Of a DNA stretch of 64,000 bases, positions 20,463-29,773 are shown one piece after another. Source of the stretch: Acidobacteriota bacterium (GTDB lineage Bacteria; Acidobacteriota; Blastocatellia; Pyrinomonadales; Pyrinomonadaceae); NCBI GenBank assembly GCA_018269005.1, contig JAFDVK010000052.1:1-64000 (forward strand). The letters are read 5' to 3'. The notes beneath the pieces were generated by a model. That model ran no database searches and was not told the DNA's origin. It saw only the letters and a list, made by a program, of their open reading frames with translations. Every line of letters begins with the position of its first letter. Positions within the stretch are counted from its first letter, which is position 1. The translations under genes were made by a program, and so were the position numbers.

Positions 20463-20914
20463 TCAGCTTCAAACCAAAGAATTGGCTCGCGGCCGCGGCG
20501 GTCATCGTCGCGATCGGGGGCCTTTTTGATTCGGTCTATTTAACGATCCACCATTACACGGCCGAGCCTGTCCCGTGCAGCATTACCGAGGGCTGCGAAA
20601 TGGTGCTTACGAGCGCTTACGCCGAGGTTGCGGGCCTGCCGCTTGCGATCTTTGGTGCCGCCGCTTATTTTTTTGTTCTGATCTTTGCGGCGATGACGCT
20701 ATTCGGGCGACGCGGGATGTGGCTCCTTTACGGCATTCTCGCGACGATGATGGCGCTGTTTTCCGCCTGGCTTATTTATGTTCAGGCGGTCCTTATCGGC
20801 GCTTTCTGCCAATTTTGCCTGCTTTCGGCACTTTCAAGTTCCCTGTTGTTTGTCATTTTTGTTGTCTCTCTCATATCGAAACCGATTCCGCCTCCCGAAC
20901 GAATAGAAGAGTGA
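20459..20914 (+). CDS. Vitamin K epoxide reductase (VKOR) family protein
   Basis: A 151-residue membrane protein with four predicted helices. It starts with GTG inside the previous stop (GTGA overlap). Loop cysteines C40 and C46 and the CxxC C117-Q-F-C120 match the VKOR relay, which moves electrons from a DsbA partner to quinone. It replaces DsbB in several phyla, including Acidobacteriota. The translational overlap with the DsbA-like gene indicates they act as one disulfide-forming unit. Confidence 0.92.
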   Translation: MISFKPKNWLAAAAVIVAIGGLFDSVYLTIHHYTAEPVPCSITEGCEMVLTSAYAEVAGLPLAIFGAAAYFFVLIFAAMTLFGRRGMWLLYGILATMMALFSAWLIYVQAVLIGAFCQFCLLSALSSSLLFVIFVVSLISKPIPPPERIEE

Positions 20915-20985
20915 CGCCCTTTTTTACCGCAAGGCGTGTAGGGCCGAATTGCCCGTTTTAGTGCGGGGCTTTAGAGAAGACGAGA

Positions 20986-21552
20986 TTGGCTGAACCTATC
21001 CTAAAACGCATCGCTGCGGGCGATAAGAATGCTGTTGAGGATTGCCTCAATGCATACGGCGGACTCGTTTATTCGATCGCAAGAAAGCTGATGTCGAACG
21101 AGGCCGATGCTGAGGATGCCGTGCAGGAAGCCTTCATCGACATTTGGAAGAACGCCGGCCGCTACGACGCAACGGTAGCCTCGGAAGCCACGTTTATCGC
21201 AATGATCGCCCGACGGCGGGTCATCGACAAGATCAGGTCGATCGGGCGGAGGATCGCGACGGATCCGATCGAAGAGATGGTCAGCGAACCGGGCAGCACA
21301 GATCATAAGTTCATTCAGATCAGCGTGGAGGCAAAAGAAGCGGCTGAGGCCATGAAGACCCTGCGGCCCGAGCAGCAGAAGGTTCTTCACCTGTCGATCG
21401 TCGGCGGGATGTCTCATCAAGAGATCGCAGAGACGACGGGCATTCCGCTTGGCACTGTAAAGACCCACGCGCGACGCGGTCTTCTTCGGGTGCGTGAAGC
21501 TCTCGGGCTCGGTGGAGTGACGGACTTTGAACCACAGGAGGCAGCGATATGA
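20986..21552 (+). CDS. RNA polymerase sigma factor, ECF (SigK-like)
   Basis: A 188-residue two-domain sigma factor. Region 2 is SIARKLMSNEADAEDAVQEA and region 4 has the helix-turn-helix GGMSHQEIAETTGIPLGTVK. It starts with TTG at 20986; no ATG lies nearby upstream. It overlaps the following anti-sigma gene by four bases (ATGA), the usual arrangement for ECF sigma factors controlled by an RskA-type anti-sigma factor. Target promoters cannot be deduced from the window. Confidence 0.92.
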   Translation: MAEPILKRIAAGDKNAVEDCLNAYGGLVYSIARKLMSNEADAEDAVQEAFIDIWKNAGRYDATVASEATFIAMIARRRVIDKIRSIGRRIATDPIEEMVSEPGSTDHKFIQISVEAKEAAEAMKTLRPEQQKVLHLSIVGGMSHQEIAETTGIPLGTVKTHARRGLLRVREALGLGGVTDFEPQEAAI

Positions 21553-22385
21553 CCGAGAAAGACCGCGAATTATTGCTCGACCTTCTAACGCGGCAAGCGA
21601 CCGAGGGCCTAACTTCTGAGGAATCGAGGCGGCTTGCAGTTCTTGAGGGAAGTGACGACGATTCTTTTGATCTTGCGGCCGCTGCCCTAATGATGGCCGA
21701 GTTGGAGCCTGCTGACGCTCTGCCGGCCCATCTCCGTTCAAGGATCGCGGCTGATGCGGCGGATTTCGTAAGCACGAATGTAGAAAGTTCTCAAATTGAG
21801 AAGGCGGTTGGTGAGATTCCTCCGAGACGAACGCCATTACTTTCGTGGCTCGGGTGGGCGGTCGCAGCTGCAGCGTTGATCGCACTTGGGATAAACATTT
21901 CGATGACGCGGTTCGGCGTGACCGAGATCGCGAGAAATCCGCCGCCAACCGCCACGCCTACGCCGATGACGCCCGCTCAGTCTCACGACGAAATGATGGC
22001 CGAACCCGGAATGACGGTTGCAAAATGGACGCCTGCCGCTAAGGATGGCGAAATGGCAAAGGTCGCCGGCGACGTCGTTTGGAGCGATAAGCAGCAAAAG
22101 GGATATGTAAAGCTCAGCGGCCTGCCGAAGAACGATCCGAACGCCTCGACCTATCAACTTTGGATCTTTGAAGAGAACCAAGGCGATAAGACCCCGATCG
22201 ACGGCGGCACCTTCAATATTTCGTCCGACGGGACGGTCGTGATCCCGATCGAAGCGAAGCTTGCGGCAAAGAATCCTTCGATGTTCGCCGTTACGGTCGA
22301 AAGGCCCGGTGGAGTTGTCGTTTCAAAACGGGAAAAGGTCGCGGCTCTTGCCAAGGTTGAAACTTCCCGCCCGCCCGACGCGTAA
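21549..22385 (+). CDS. RskA-like anti-sigma factor
   Basis: A 278-residue single-pass membrane protein. The N-terminal ~100 residues (TEKDRELLLDLLTRQATEG) would bind the sigma factor. A transmembrane helix follows at about 98-118 (LLSWLGWAVAAAALIALGI), then a Thr/Pro linker, then an extracytoplasmic domain with YVKLSGLPKNDPNASTYQLW and MFAVTVERPGG, characteristic of the anti-sigma-K factor RskA C-terminal domain. It is coupled to the upstream sigma gene by a 4-base overlap. Release probably depends on regulated proteolysis. Confidence 0.9.
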   Translation: MTEKDRELLLDLLTRQATEGLTSEESRRLAVLEGSDDDSFDLAAAALMMAELEPADALPAHLRSRIAADAADFVSTNVESSQIEKAVGEIPPRRTPLLSWLGWAVAAAALIALGINISMTRFGVTEIARNPPPTATPTPMTPAQSHDEMMAEPGMTVAKWTPAAKDGEMAKVAGDVVWSDKQQKGYVKLSGLPKNDPNASTYQLWIFEENQGDKTPIDGGTFNISSDGTVVIPIEAKLAAKNPSMFAVTVERPGGVVVSKREKVAALAKVETSRPPDA

Positions 22386-22494
22386 ACCTTCCGAAAAGAG
22401 AATTTACCTCGACGCTTTTGCGCGCCCGTCGGCGCAAAGCGTAAAGTTGTCAGTATCAGCCAATAATAATCAATAGAAGGACCGATTCTTAATT

Positions 22495-25269
22495 ATGAGA
22501 ACCCCTAAATTCGCAATTCTTCTCAGCCTGGCGATGATGCTCTTGCCGCTCGGGCTATTTGCGCAGGACATTAAGCTCCCGCCTATAAACATTAAGGAAT
22601 ATAAGCTGAAGAACGGCCTGACCGTCATTCTTCATCAAGACCGTTCGACGCCCGTTGTTGCCGTGAATATGTGGTACCACGTCGGGTCGAAGAACGAGGC
22701 CGAACACCGCACGGGTTTTGCCCATCTCTTTGAGCATATGATGTTTCAGGGGTCGGAGAACTACGTTGACGGTTGGCGCGCCGTCGATGAACTCGGCGGC
22801 AATGTGAACGGCACAACTAATGAGGACCGCACGTGGTATTTCGAGGTGGTCCCAGCGAACTACCTCGAACGCGTACTTTATCTCGAGGCAGATCGTTTCG
22901 GGCGGCTTCTGCCCGCGATGGATCAGGCAAAGCTCGACAACCAGCGTGACGTCGTGAAGAACGAGCGTCGTTTCCGCGTGGACAACGTCCCTTACGGAAC
23001 GATGGGCGAGCGCATCGACGAACTGATCTATCCTGTCGATCATCCGTACCATCATTCGGTGATCGGCTCGATGGCCGACCTTTCGGCTGCTTCGCTCGAC
23101 GACGTAAAGTCATTCTTCAAGCAGTATTACGTGTCGAATAACACGATCCTCGTTCTCGCCGGTGATTTTGATGAGAAGCAGGCACGCGGCTGGATCGAGA
23201 AATACTTCGGTGTCTTTGAAACGGGCAAACCGATCGATCGGCCGAATCCGCCGATGCCGCAGCTAAAGGAAACGATCCGTCAGCAATACGAAGACCCGTT
23301 TGCAAAGCTCGAACGCAGAGCGATCACTTGGCCCGGTGTTCGCACCTATCACAAGGATGAGGCTCCACTGGATATCCTTTCCAGCATACTTTCGTCGGGA
23401 CGCGGTTCACGCCTTCAGGGTGAACTTGTTTACGGAAAGGAACTTGCACAGTCGATCTTTGCGTTCGACTCAACAAGCGAGATCGGCGGGCAGTTCCAGA
23501 TAAACGCGATGGCCCGGCCGGGCAAATCGCTCGATGAGATCGAAGCGATAGTTAACGCGGAGATCGAGAAGATCCAGAAGGACGGCGTAACCGCCGATGA
23601 AGTGAAGCGTGCCGTTGCCGCACGCGAAGCGAGTGCCATCTACAGCCTTCAGACCGTCCTCGGAAAGAGCAGCCAGCTCGCCGACTATTCAGGCTATCTG
23701 AACACTCCTAACTATTTCCAGAAGGACCTTGACCGATACTCGAAAGTCACACCCGAGGACGTAAAGCGTGTTGCGAATGAATACCTGACAAAGAACCGCG
23801 TCGTGATGACGTACGTTCCGGCAAAACAGCCGCCGCCGCCGGCTCAGGCAGATAAACCGACTTCGACCGAGACCAAGAAGAAAGACCTCGCATTGATCGC
23901 AAAGCAGGATGCAGCTCTTCCGAAGGCCGGAGCAGATCCGAAATTTACGCTTCCTGCGATCGAAAAATCGAAGCTTTCGAACGGTCTGAATGTTTGGGTC
24001 GTTCAGCATCACGAACTGCCGATCGTCTCGATGAACCTTGTCGTTGACGGCGGTGCGACCGCAGAAGACGCCGCAAAGAGCGGTGCTGCGTCGATGACGG
24101 CGTCAATGCTGACGCAGGGAACGAAGACTCGCTCTGCATTGCAGATATCGAACACGCTTCAGTCGATCGGTGCGTCGGTCGGCGCCAACGCCAACTGGGA
24201 TTCATCGAACGTTTCGATGACAACATTGACGAAGAACTTGCCGGCTGCCTTGGATGTCTATGCCGATGTTATTACGAACGCGGCATTCCCACAGGGCGAT
24301 TTCGATACGATGAAGCGTCGAACGATGGCCGGTTTCCTCCAGAGGAAGGCGAATTCACAGGCGATCGCGAACCGCGTCTTTGACAAGGTCGTTTATGGCG
24401 ATCAGCTGTACGGACGCGAGATGAGCGGAAGCGAAGAGTCGCTCAAGACCCTTTCAAGGGACGATCTTGCCGCTTTCTACGCAGTGAACTACAAGCCGAA
24501 CAATGCGACGCTGATCGTTGTTGGTGATGTCACGACGGCAAGCATTACGCCGCAGCTCGAGAAGGCGTTTGCCGGTTGGAAGGCAGGCGACGTGAAGTCG
24601 GTCAAGGTTGACGACCAGAAGATGTCTGCAAAACCGGGCATCTATCTCGTTGACAAGCCGGGAGCGACCCAATCGTCGGTGATGATCGGCGAGGTCGGCC
24701 TTTCGCGAACCGATCCGGATTACTTTTCCGTCCAGGTGATCAACGGTATCCTTGGCGGCGGTATGACGGGCAGGCTCTTCCAAAATCTTCGTGAAGACAA
24801 GGGCTACACGTATGGTGCGTATAGCCGCTTTTCAACGATGCGGGCCGCCGGCCCATTCGTTGCTTCGGGCGAGATCCAGATAGTTTCGACCAAAGAAGCT
24901 GTCCAGGAATTTCTCAAGGAGATCAACGGAATGCGTGGGGCGATCCCGGTCACGGCACGCGACCTCGACATCAACAAGCAGAAGCTGATCCAGCGATTCC
25001 CGAGCGGTTTTGAGACCGTCGGGGCGATCTCCAACCAGCTTTCGGCGCTGGTCACCTACGGCCTGCCGGACACGTACTTCAACGATTACATCAAGAAGAT
25101 CGGAGCCGTCTCGCAGAAGGATCTCGAGCGTGTCGCGAACAAATACCTTGATGGTTCGAAGATGGCGATCGTGATCGTCGGTGACCGCTCGGTCATCGAG
25201 CCGAAGCTCAAAGAGCTTGGGATGCCGATCACTCTGCTCGACACCGAGGGCAACCTGGTTTCGAAATAA
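22495..25269 (+). CDS. M16 family zinc peptidase, two-domain, secreted
   Basis: A 924-residue protein with a signal peptide (MRTPKFAILLSLAMMLLPLG...FAQD) and two tandem M16 units. The first carries the inverted zinc motif H-L-F-E-H near residues 77-81 (GFAHLFEHMMFQGSE) and the downstream acidic ligand in the NEDRTWYFE region. The second unit (from about residue 480, KLSNGLNVWVVQHHELPIV) lacks HxxEH and is probably structural. RGSRLQGELVYGKELA and GRLFQNLREDKGYTYG are the substrate-binding R/Y segments. It probably degrades peptides in the periplasm. A strong terminator follows. Confidence 0.93.
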   Translation: MRTPKFAILLSLAMMLLPLGLFAQDIKLPPINIKEYKLKNGLTVILHQDRSTPVVAVNMWYHVGSKNEAEHRTGFAHLFEHMMFQGSENYVDGWRAVDELGGNVNGTTNEDRTWYFEVVPANYLERVLYLEADRFGRLLPAMDQAKLDNQRDVVKNERRFRVDNVPYGTMGERIDELIYPVDHPYHHSVIGSMADLSAASLDDVKSFFKQYYVSNNTILVLAGDFDEKQARGWIEKYFGVFETGKPIDRPNPPMPQLKETIRQQYEDPFAKLERRAITWPGVRTYHKDEAPLDILSSILSSGRGSRLQGELVYGKELAQSIFAFDSTSEIGGQFQINAMARPGKSLDEIEAIVNAEIEKIQKDGVTADEVKRAVAAREASAIYSLQTVLGKSSQLADYSGYLNTPNYFQKDLDRYSKVTPEDVKRVANEYLTKNRVVMTYVPAKQPPPPAQADKPTSTETKKKDLALIAKQDAALPKAGADPKFTLPAIEKSKLSNGLNVWVVQHHELPIVSMNLVVDGGATAEDAAKSGAASMTASMLTQGTKTRSALQISNTLQSIGASVGANANWDSSNVSMTTLTKNLPAALDVYADVITNAAFPQGDFDTMKRRTMAGFLQRKANSQAIANRVFDKVVYGDQLYGREMSGSEESLKTLSRDDLAAFYAVNYKPNNATLIVVGDVTTASITPQLEKAFAGWKAGDVKSVKVDDQKMSAKPGIYLVDKPGATQSSVMIGEVGLSRTDPDYFSVQVINGILGGGMTGRLFQNLREDKGYTYGAYSRFSTMRAAGPFVASGEIQIVSTKEAVQEFLKEINGMRGAIPVTARDLDINKQKLIQRFPSGFETVGAISNQLSALVTYGLPDTYFNDYIKKIGAVSQKDLERVANKYLDGSKMAIVIVGDRSVIEPKLKELGMPITLLDTEGNLVSK

Positions 25270-25303
25270 ACAAGACCACCAAGGGTCTTTTGACCTAATG
25301 ACT

Positions 25304-25341
25304 GAGGCCGTCCGGGATCAATTTCGGGCGGCCTCATTTTT
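25304..25341 (+). terminator. Rho-independent terminator after M16 peptidase
   Basis: GAGGCCGTCCG and a CGGGCGGCCTC arm form a GC-rich hairpin followed by ATTTTT, 34 bases after the peptidase stop. Confidence 0.88.
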
Positions 25342-25390
25342 GTGCAAATCGTGCAAATCGTGCATTTCGTGCAAATCGTGCACTTTGTGC
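25342..25390. repeat. Nine-base tandem repeat (GTGCAAATC)
   Basis: Five contiguous nine-base units begin with GTGC: GTGCAAATC, GTGCAAATC, GTGCATTTC, GTGCAAATC, GTGCACTTT, then a partial GTGC. The array begins directly at the end of the terminator T-run. There is no spacer structure, so it is a simple tandem repeat rather than a CRISPR. Confidence 0.85.
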
Positions 25391-25499
25391 TTCCAACGCG
25401 GAATGGAGGTTCGCTAAGATGGAACACGGTCGGAATGACCTTGGTCTTTGACAACTTAATTTTTTTGAAAGGCTTGAGCTACGAGTTCCGGTGAAATGC

Positions 25500-25533
25500 A
25501 AAGAGATGCGGACGGGCGTGTCGGCATCTCTTT
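25500..25533 (-). terminator. Hairpin terminator of the DUF3857 array
   Basis: AAAGAGATGC and GCATCTCTTT form perfect 10-base arms around a 14-base loop, 26 bases beyond the stop of the last minus-strand DUF3857 gene. The arms end in a run of three T residues on each strand. Confidence 0.7.
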
Positions 25534-25558
25534 GGCGGACTTGAATTGAGAGCGAGGC

Positions 25559-27535
25559 CTATTTCTTGAGAAGCACGACGGGCGATTGTTCCGCATCGCG
25601 GATCTTGCCGTAAAAATCGCGTACTTCAGCGTATTTTTCAGCAGGGATGAGCGATCGCTTTGTTTGGAAATGGCGTTTGTAGATGAGCTGCTGGCCCTTT
25701 ACCTCATAGGTCGAACGGTAGGTGCCGAATTCGGTTTTGAGGTCGAGCGGTTCCGGCGTTTCGTCAACGATGAAGCCCGCGGGAAGCTCGAACGTCGCGG
25801 TCTCGATGACGCTGGCCTCGTCGAGCGAGATCGGCGTCGTTCGTTTCGATTCGGTGAAGGCCGTGCCGGAACGGCGGCCTACAAAAGCCGGCTTGAAGGT
25901 CATCAATCGGCTTTGCATCAGCTGTCCGTACGCGGGAGCCGTAAAGTCGAGGCTCAGGTCGAATGCCGCATTTGCGAACTGATCGGTCGTCTTAAAATCG
26001 ACGAGTTTGGCCGCGGTGGCAGCTCTTGTGATCCATCGTTCGAGCGTCTTCCGATAGTCGGCGGCCGACTCTCGACGCAGGGCCGTTCGCTCGCCGGTCG
26101 AGGCCTGGCCGGTCGAGTGCTCGCGGATCGTCCCTTTGAGCTCGCCGCTGTCCGTAAGCGAGACATTGAGGGTGCGTTCGACCTTGTTATCCTCGGCCGG
26201 GAGCAGCGGCATGCGCATTAGCCCGCCGTTGTCGCCTGCGAGGGCCACTGCGAGGCTGTTCTGAAGATAATCGGGCAGATCGCCGACGGGCGTGTAAGCG
26301 TCGGTCGCGTCGAAGATCAAAAGGCGGCCGAGTTTCGGATCAACGATCACGGACGGCGCCTGCGTCGCGTCGCTGACCTTAACGGCGATGATGCAGTGGT
26401 TGAACTGCTTTGGCGACGGGAAAGCCTCGCGGACAAAATCGGGATCGCCGCTGTAAACGATGATCGGATAGGCGTCGATCTTCAAGGCCTTGAGCATCGC
26501 CCGCATCAGCGTCGCTTTATCCTTACAATCTCCATATCCGCGGGATAGAACGATCGAGGAGGCACGCGGTTTGTAGCCGTTTCCGTAGCCGACGCCGATG
26601 TCGATCGCGATGTACTGAAGATTCTGCACGAAGGTGCCGATCGCTTGGATCATCTCAAGCTCGGTCTTCGCGTTGGCAGTAAGCTCGCGTGCCTTTGCCG
26701 CGACGTTGTCATCGACAATTGCCATTGAGTCATAGAACGGCGTCGCCCACGTAGAAACGGACTTCCAATCCGGGAACGATCTGCCTTTTGCGTCCGCCGG
26801 GCCGTAATTGACGGCGATGCGCGGTGCGAGGTTGCCGACCGAAGGGCTCATCGGCTCCCACGTGATCGGCTTCAGGTTCGAGAGCTCCCATGTGTAGGTC
26901 GAACCCGACACCTGCGGGCGGATCTCAGGCGCGTTGAAAGTTACGCTCGAAGCGGCCCAACCGGACGGAAGGTTAAGCGAATAGCGTCCGCGAAGCACGG
27001 GCAGCCTTCCTTGGAATGACCATTGGTCCTGATAAAAAAGCGTCGATTCCTCGGTCGTCACCGTATAAGCGAAAACAGAACCTACAACGGCGGAGTCGGT
27101 CGCATCGATGGCCTTGATACGGCCTTCGTTGTAGATGTCGTCGGGGTCATCGACCATATCTATGACCGATTTCTTGCCGAAGGCCTGAACCTTTCCGTCC
27201 GGCGGCAGAAGCCAAGCGTCAATGTCAGTGACCTTGCTGCCGCTCGTTAAATAGAATCCACGGGCGATCGCGAGCCTACGGCCTTCGTTTGTGAGGATCT
27301 TTATTGCATAACGCGAGGTCGTCGAGATCTTGCCGCCCGAATCGACCGATGCGACATACTCATCAAGCAGCACAACGGCCGGGACATTCTTGATGTCATA
27401 GGCAGGAATGCTGCTGCCGGCGACCTGAGAGACCCAGCTTGGAGCATCGTCTCCGGCGAATACCGACCCGACAAGGCCGAATAAGAGAACAGAAAGGACG
27501 ACGATATTCTGTCGCAGTTTCGTGAGATTTTTCAT
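25559..27535 (-). CDS. DUF3857/transglutaminase-like secreted protein, triad intact
   Basis: A 658-residue exported protein (signal peptide through VGSVFAGD) with an N-terminal DUF3857 beta domain, a central transglutaminase-like fold and a C-terminal beta domain. The catalytic triad is present: Cys near residue 337 in GYGDCKDKATLM, His near 379 in FNHCIIAV, and Asp near 407 in LLIFDATD. Such proteins may cleave or crosslink peptide bonds outside the cell, but the substrate is unknown. A good ribosome site (GGAGAAG) precedes the ATG. It is 18 bases downstream of the next paralogue and is the last gene of a four-member array. Confidence 0.88.
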   Translation of the reverse strand: MKNLTKLRQNIVVLSVLLFGLVGSVFAGDDAPSWVSQVAGSSIPAYDIKNVPAVVLLDEYVASVDSGGKISTTSRYAIKILTNEGRRLAIARGFYLTSGSKVTDIDAWLLPPDGKVQAFGKKSVIDMVDDPDDIYNEGRIKAIDATDSAVVGSVFAYTVTTEESTLFYQDQWSFQGRLPVLRGRYSLNLPSGWAASSVTFNAPEIRPQVSGSTYTWELSNLKPITWEPMSPSVGNLAPRIAVNYGPADAKGRSFPDWKSVSTWATPFYDSMAIVDDNVAAKARELTANAKTELEMIQAIGTFVQNLQYIAIDIGVGYGNGYKPRASSIVLSRGYGDCKDKATLMRAMLKALKIDAYPIIVYSGDPDFVREAFPSPKQFNHCIIAVKVSDATQAPSVIVDPKLGRLLIFDATDAYTPVGDLPDYLQNSLAVALAGDNGGLMRMPLLPAEDNKVERTLNVSLTDSGELKGTIREHSTGQASTGERTALRRESAADYRKTLERWITRAATAAKLVDFKTTDQFANAAFDLSLDFTAPAYGQLMQSRLMTFKPAFVGRRSGTAFTESKRTTPISLDEASVIETATFELPAGFIVDETPEPLDLKTEFGTYRSTYEVKGQQLIYKRHFQTKRSLIPAEKYAEVRDFYGKIRDAEQSPVVLLKK

Positions 27536-27553
27536 TACTACTTCTCCTATTCT

Positions 27554-29572
27554 TTACTTCTGCTTGATGGAAAGAGTGGCCGTGTCGGTCTTCTGGATCA
27601 TATCCCAAAGCTCTTTCACCGCTGCGTAAGCAGAAACGTTGAATGTGAGATTGGATGCATTGCCAAAATAAAACTTTCGGTGATACGAGAGCTTTGATGC
27701 GGCATCGTCACGGTCGATCGTAATGACATCTTTGCTGATCTCACCTGCATTGACATCGCCGGGAGCCTCACCACTGTCGATCGCATAGGTCGAAGGGTAT
27801 GTGATCTCGACCTCGTCATTCTCAGACCACGGGTATGAAAAGGCGATATCATACTGACGCGTTGAGCTCGCAAATTTGGCGGCCGCGCCATACTCAAAGA
27901 TGCCGGGTTGGAAGAACATTCGTTTGCCGGTCTTTTGTGCGTAATTCGGGATCTTTATCGTATATCGCTGGATGACGGGCTTTGAATTATCATCAAAGTT
28001 CTCCATCGACACATTGGTGATCTCGGCATTGCTGATGCGGCTATGGATCGAGTCGATCAAGTTCTGTTCGCGCTTGGTCAGTTCGTCATCATAATTCGAC
28101 ATACGATAGGTAAGAGCCGCCTGGCCGTGAAGCTCGATGGCAACAGTGCCTTCGAGCGAACCGTCTTCGGCCAGCTTGAGCTTCGCGGTGCGTTTCGTAA
28201 GATTCTTGTCTCCAGCGGTCATCTGAAGCTTGAACCAGGCGTTGGATCTCGTATTTACCGCAAGAGCAGGAGCATTTTCGCGATACCAGGGGAGTTGGCC
28301 AAAACCGGCAAACTTGATCCCAGGATTGAATGTGCGCGGAGTGTCTCCGACGAGCACCATCACGCCTGCGAACGAGAGCAAGTCGCGGTCGGTCATTTTT
28401 GGTTCGAAAAAGACCTCGTCGCGGCGGCTCGAGAATGCGGCGTAGGTCTGGAAGTCCGCAGCGATTACCATCGATCCAAAGAGACCATTGATCTGGGAGG
28501 AAGTGGCCGAGGCGGCCGGACCCGCCTTAAGGATGTCTTTGGTCGATTGCTTTGCGACATTCTTGTACTGATCATCGGTAATGGCCGTTTCGTAGCTTAT
28601 ATTCTTCAGCTTTTGGCAATAGTCATAGATCCGACGCAGCTTTTCTTCATCGTTGGCCGCACCGGCGATGATCGCCTGAACGGCCTTCTTTACGCTGTCG
28701 GCCTGATCTATCCAAAATGCCACACGCCGTGAGTTGTATCCGGCAAACGCACCCCAGTACTTTGTCTGGTTGGAACGATCCCATTTCATTGTGGCAAGTC
28801 CACCGTCAGCTATCGCTAGTGAATAACCCGTGTCCTTGAGAGCGGCGTACGGTTTGACCATATCGTCGGGCGGCATATACCGCTCTTCTTTATATGCCGG
28901 AACGTTCGTACGCGAGAGCCGATAGAAACCATGCTCATCCTTAACAAACCCCTGGCCGGTAGTGTTGAATATTTCCACGACCGGGTCTTTGCTGTTGTAA
29001 GGCTTGTAAAAATAGACAAGCTCGCGGACGGGAACATCTCTCTGTAGGTAAAACCGGCCGCCAATGAACGAATCGTCTTCATTGGACTCCGTGTACTGAT
29101 ATTCGACGATCACACCCGGCTCGATGTTCGGGACCGCAAATGATTTCGCACGGACCTTGACACCGCTCTGCCGAATGACCTCCCGCTCGAAGATGTCCTT
29201 GTCGGCGAGAACAACGGACGAGCCATCGGGTTTTATGACGCGGGCGGCAATATTCTTGATCTTGGTGGATCCCTTAAGGAAAGGGATATCGACCTTTGCA
29301 AATTTTTCGCGGCCGCGTTCCGTGAAGATCTTGATCCGCACGTAGTTCTTACGCGTCAGCTTATCATCGGAACTATCGTCGATGCGGGTCTCCCAAATGA
29401 GAGCCTCAGCATCGGCGTCCGGTTCGACGACGGGTTTTGTCGCCTGCAGATCCGCCGGCGAGATCGGCCGCCATTCAGCGGCCTTCTGGCCGTAGACGCT
29501 TGCTGAGAACACGAAAAGGAACAGCACGGCGGATACGGCGATGCTACGGGAGGATTTGCACAAATTTAACAT
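27554..29572 (-). CDS. DUF3857 protein with degenerate transglutaminase domain
   Basis: A 672-residue paralogue of the preceding gene, with a signal peptide (SAVLFLFVFSASVYGQ) and the conserved start of the mature protein WRPISPADLQATKPVVEP. The position of the catalytic GDCKDK is occupied by ASATSSQINGLFGSM, the His position by LLSFAGVMV and the Asp position by RTFNPG, so all three triad residues are missing. The fold is probably kept for binding rather than catalysis. Its first ~60 codons are nearly the same as those of the 29774 gene. Confidence 0.85.
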   Translation of the reverse strand: MLNLCKSSRSIAVSAVLFLFVFSASVYGQKAAEWRPISPADLQATKPVVEPDADAEALIWETRIDDSSDDKLTRKNYVRIKIFTERGREKFAKVDIPFLKGSTKIKNIAARVIKPDGSSVVLADKDIFEREVIRQSGVKVRAKSFAVPNIEPGVIVEYQYTESNEDDSFIGGRFYLQRDVPVRELVYFYKPYNSKDPVVEIFNTTGQGFVKDEHGFYRLSRTNVPAYKEERYMPPDDMVKPYAALKDTGYSLAIADGGLATMKWDRSNQTKYWGAFAGYNSRRVAFWIDQADSVKKAVQAIIAGAANDEEKLRRIYDYCQKLKNISYETAITDDQYKNVAKQSTKDILKAGPAASATSSQINGLFGSMVIAADFQTYAAFSSRRDEVFFEPKMTDRDLLSFAGVMVLVGDTPRTFNPGIKFAGFGQLPWYRENAPALAVNTRSNAWFKLQMTAGDKNLTKRTAKLKLAEDGSLEGTVAIELHGQAALTYRMSNYDDELTKREQNLIDSIHSRISNAEITNVSMENFDDNSKPVIQRYTIKIPNYAQKTGKRMFFQPGIFEYGAAAKFASSTRQYDIAFSYPWSENDEVEITYPSTYAIDSGEAPGDVNAGEISKDVITIDRDDAASKLSYHRKFYFGNASNLTFNVSAYAAVKELWDMIQKTDTATLSIKQK

Positions 29573-29773
29573 CTAAGGAACCTCTGATCTGGTTGAAGCA
29601 ATGAGACGCATGCCCGTATGCAAGAAAGCTCGTCTAGTCCAGTATGTCGGAAAGAAAGCGAGGAAGCAGACAAGTCGTCCCGTTTCGCCGATTTTACAGC
29701 AATTTCAGCACAATTTGCAACAAAAGTAAGTTCCGCACCGAATGCGGAGCGATTCGAACGTGTTGGTGAAGGT

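Noticed and set aside
25342..25390. CRISPR-like appearance of short repeated units
   Set aside because: Units are nine bases and contiguous, with no spacers and no cas genes nearby.
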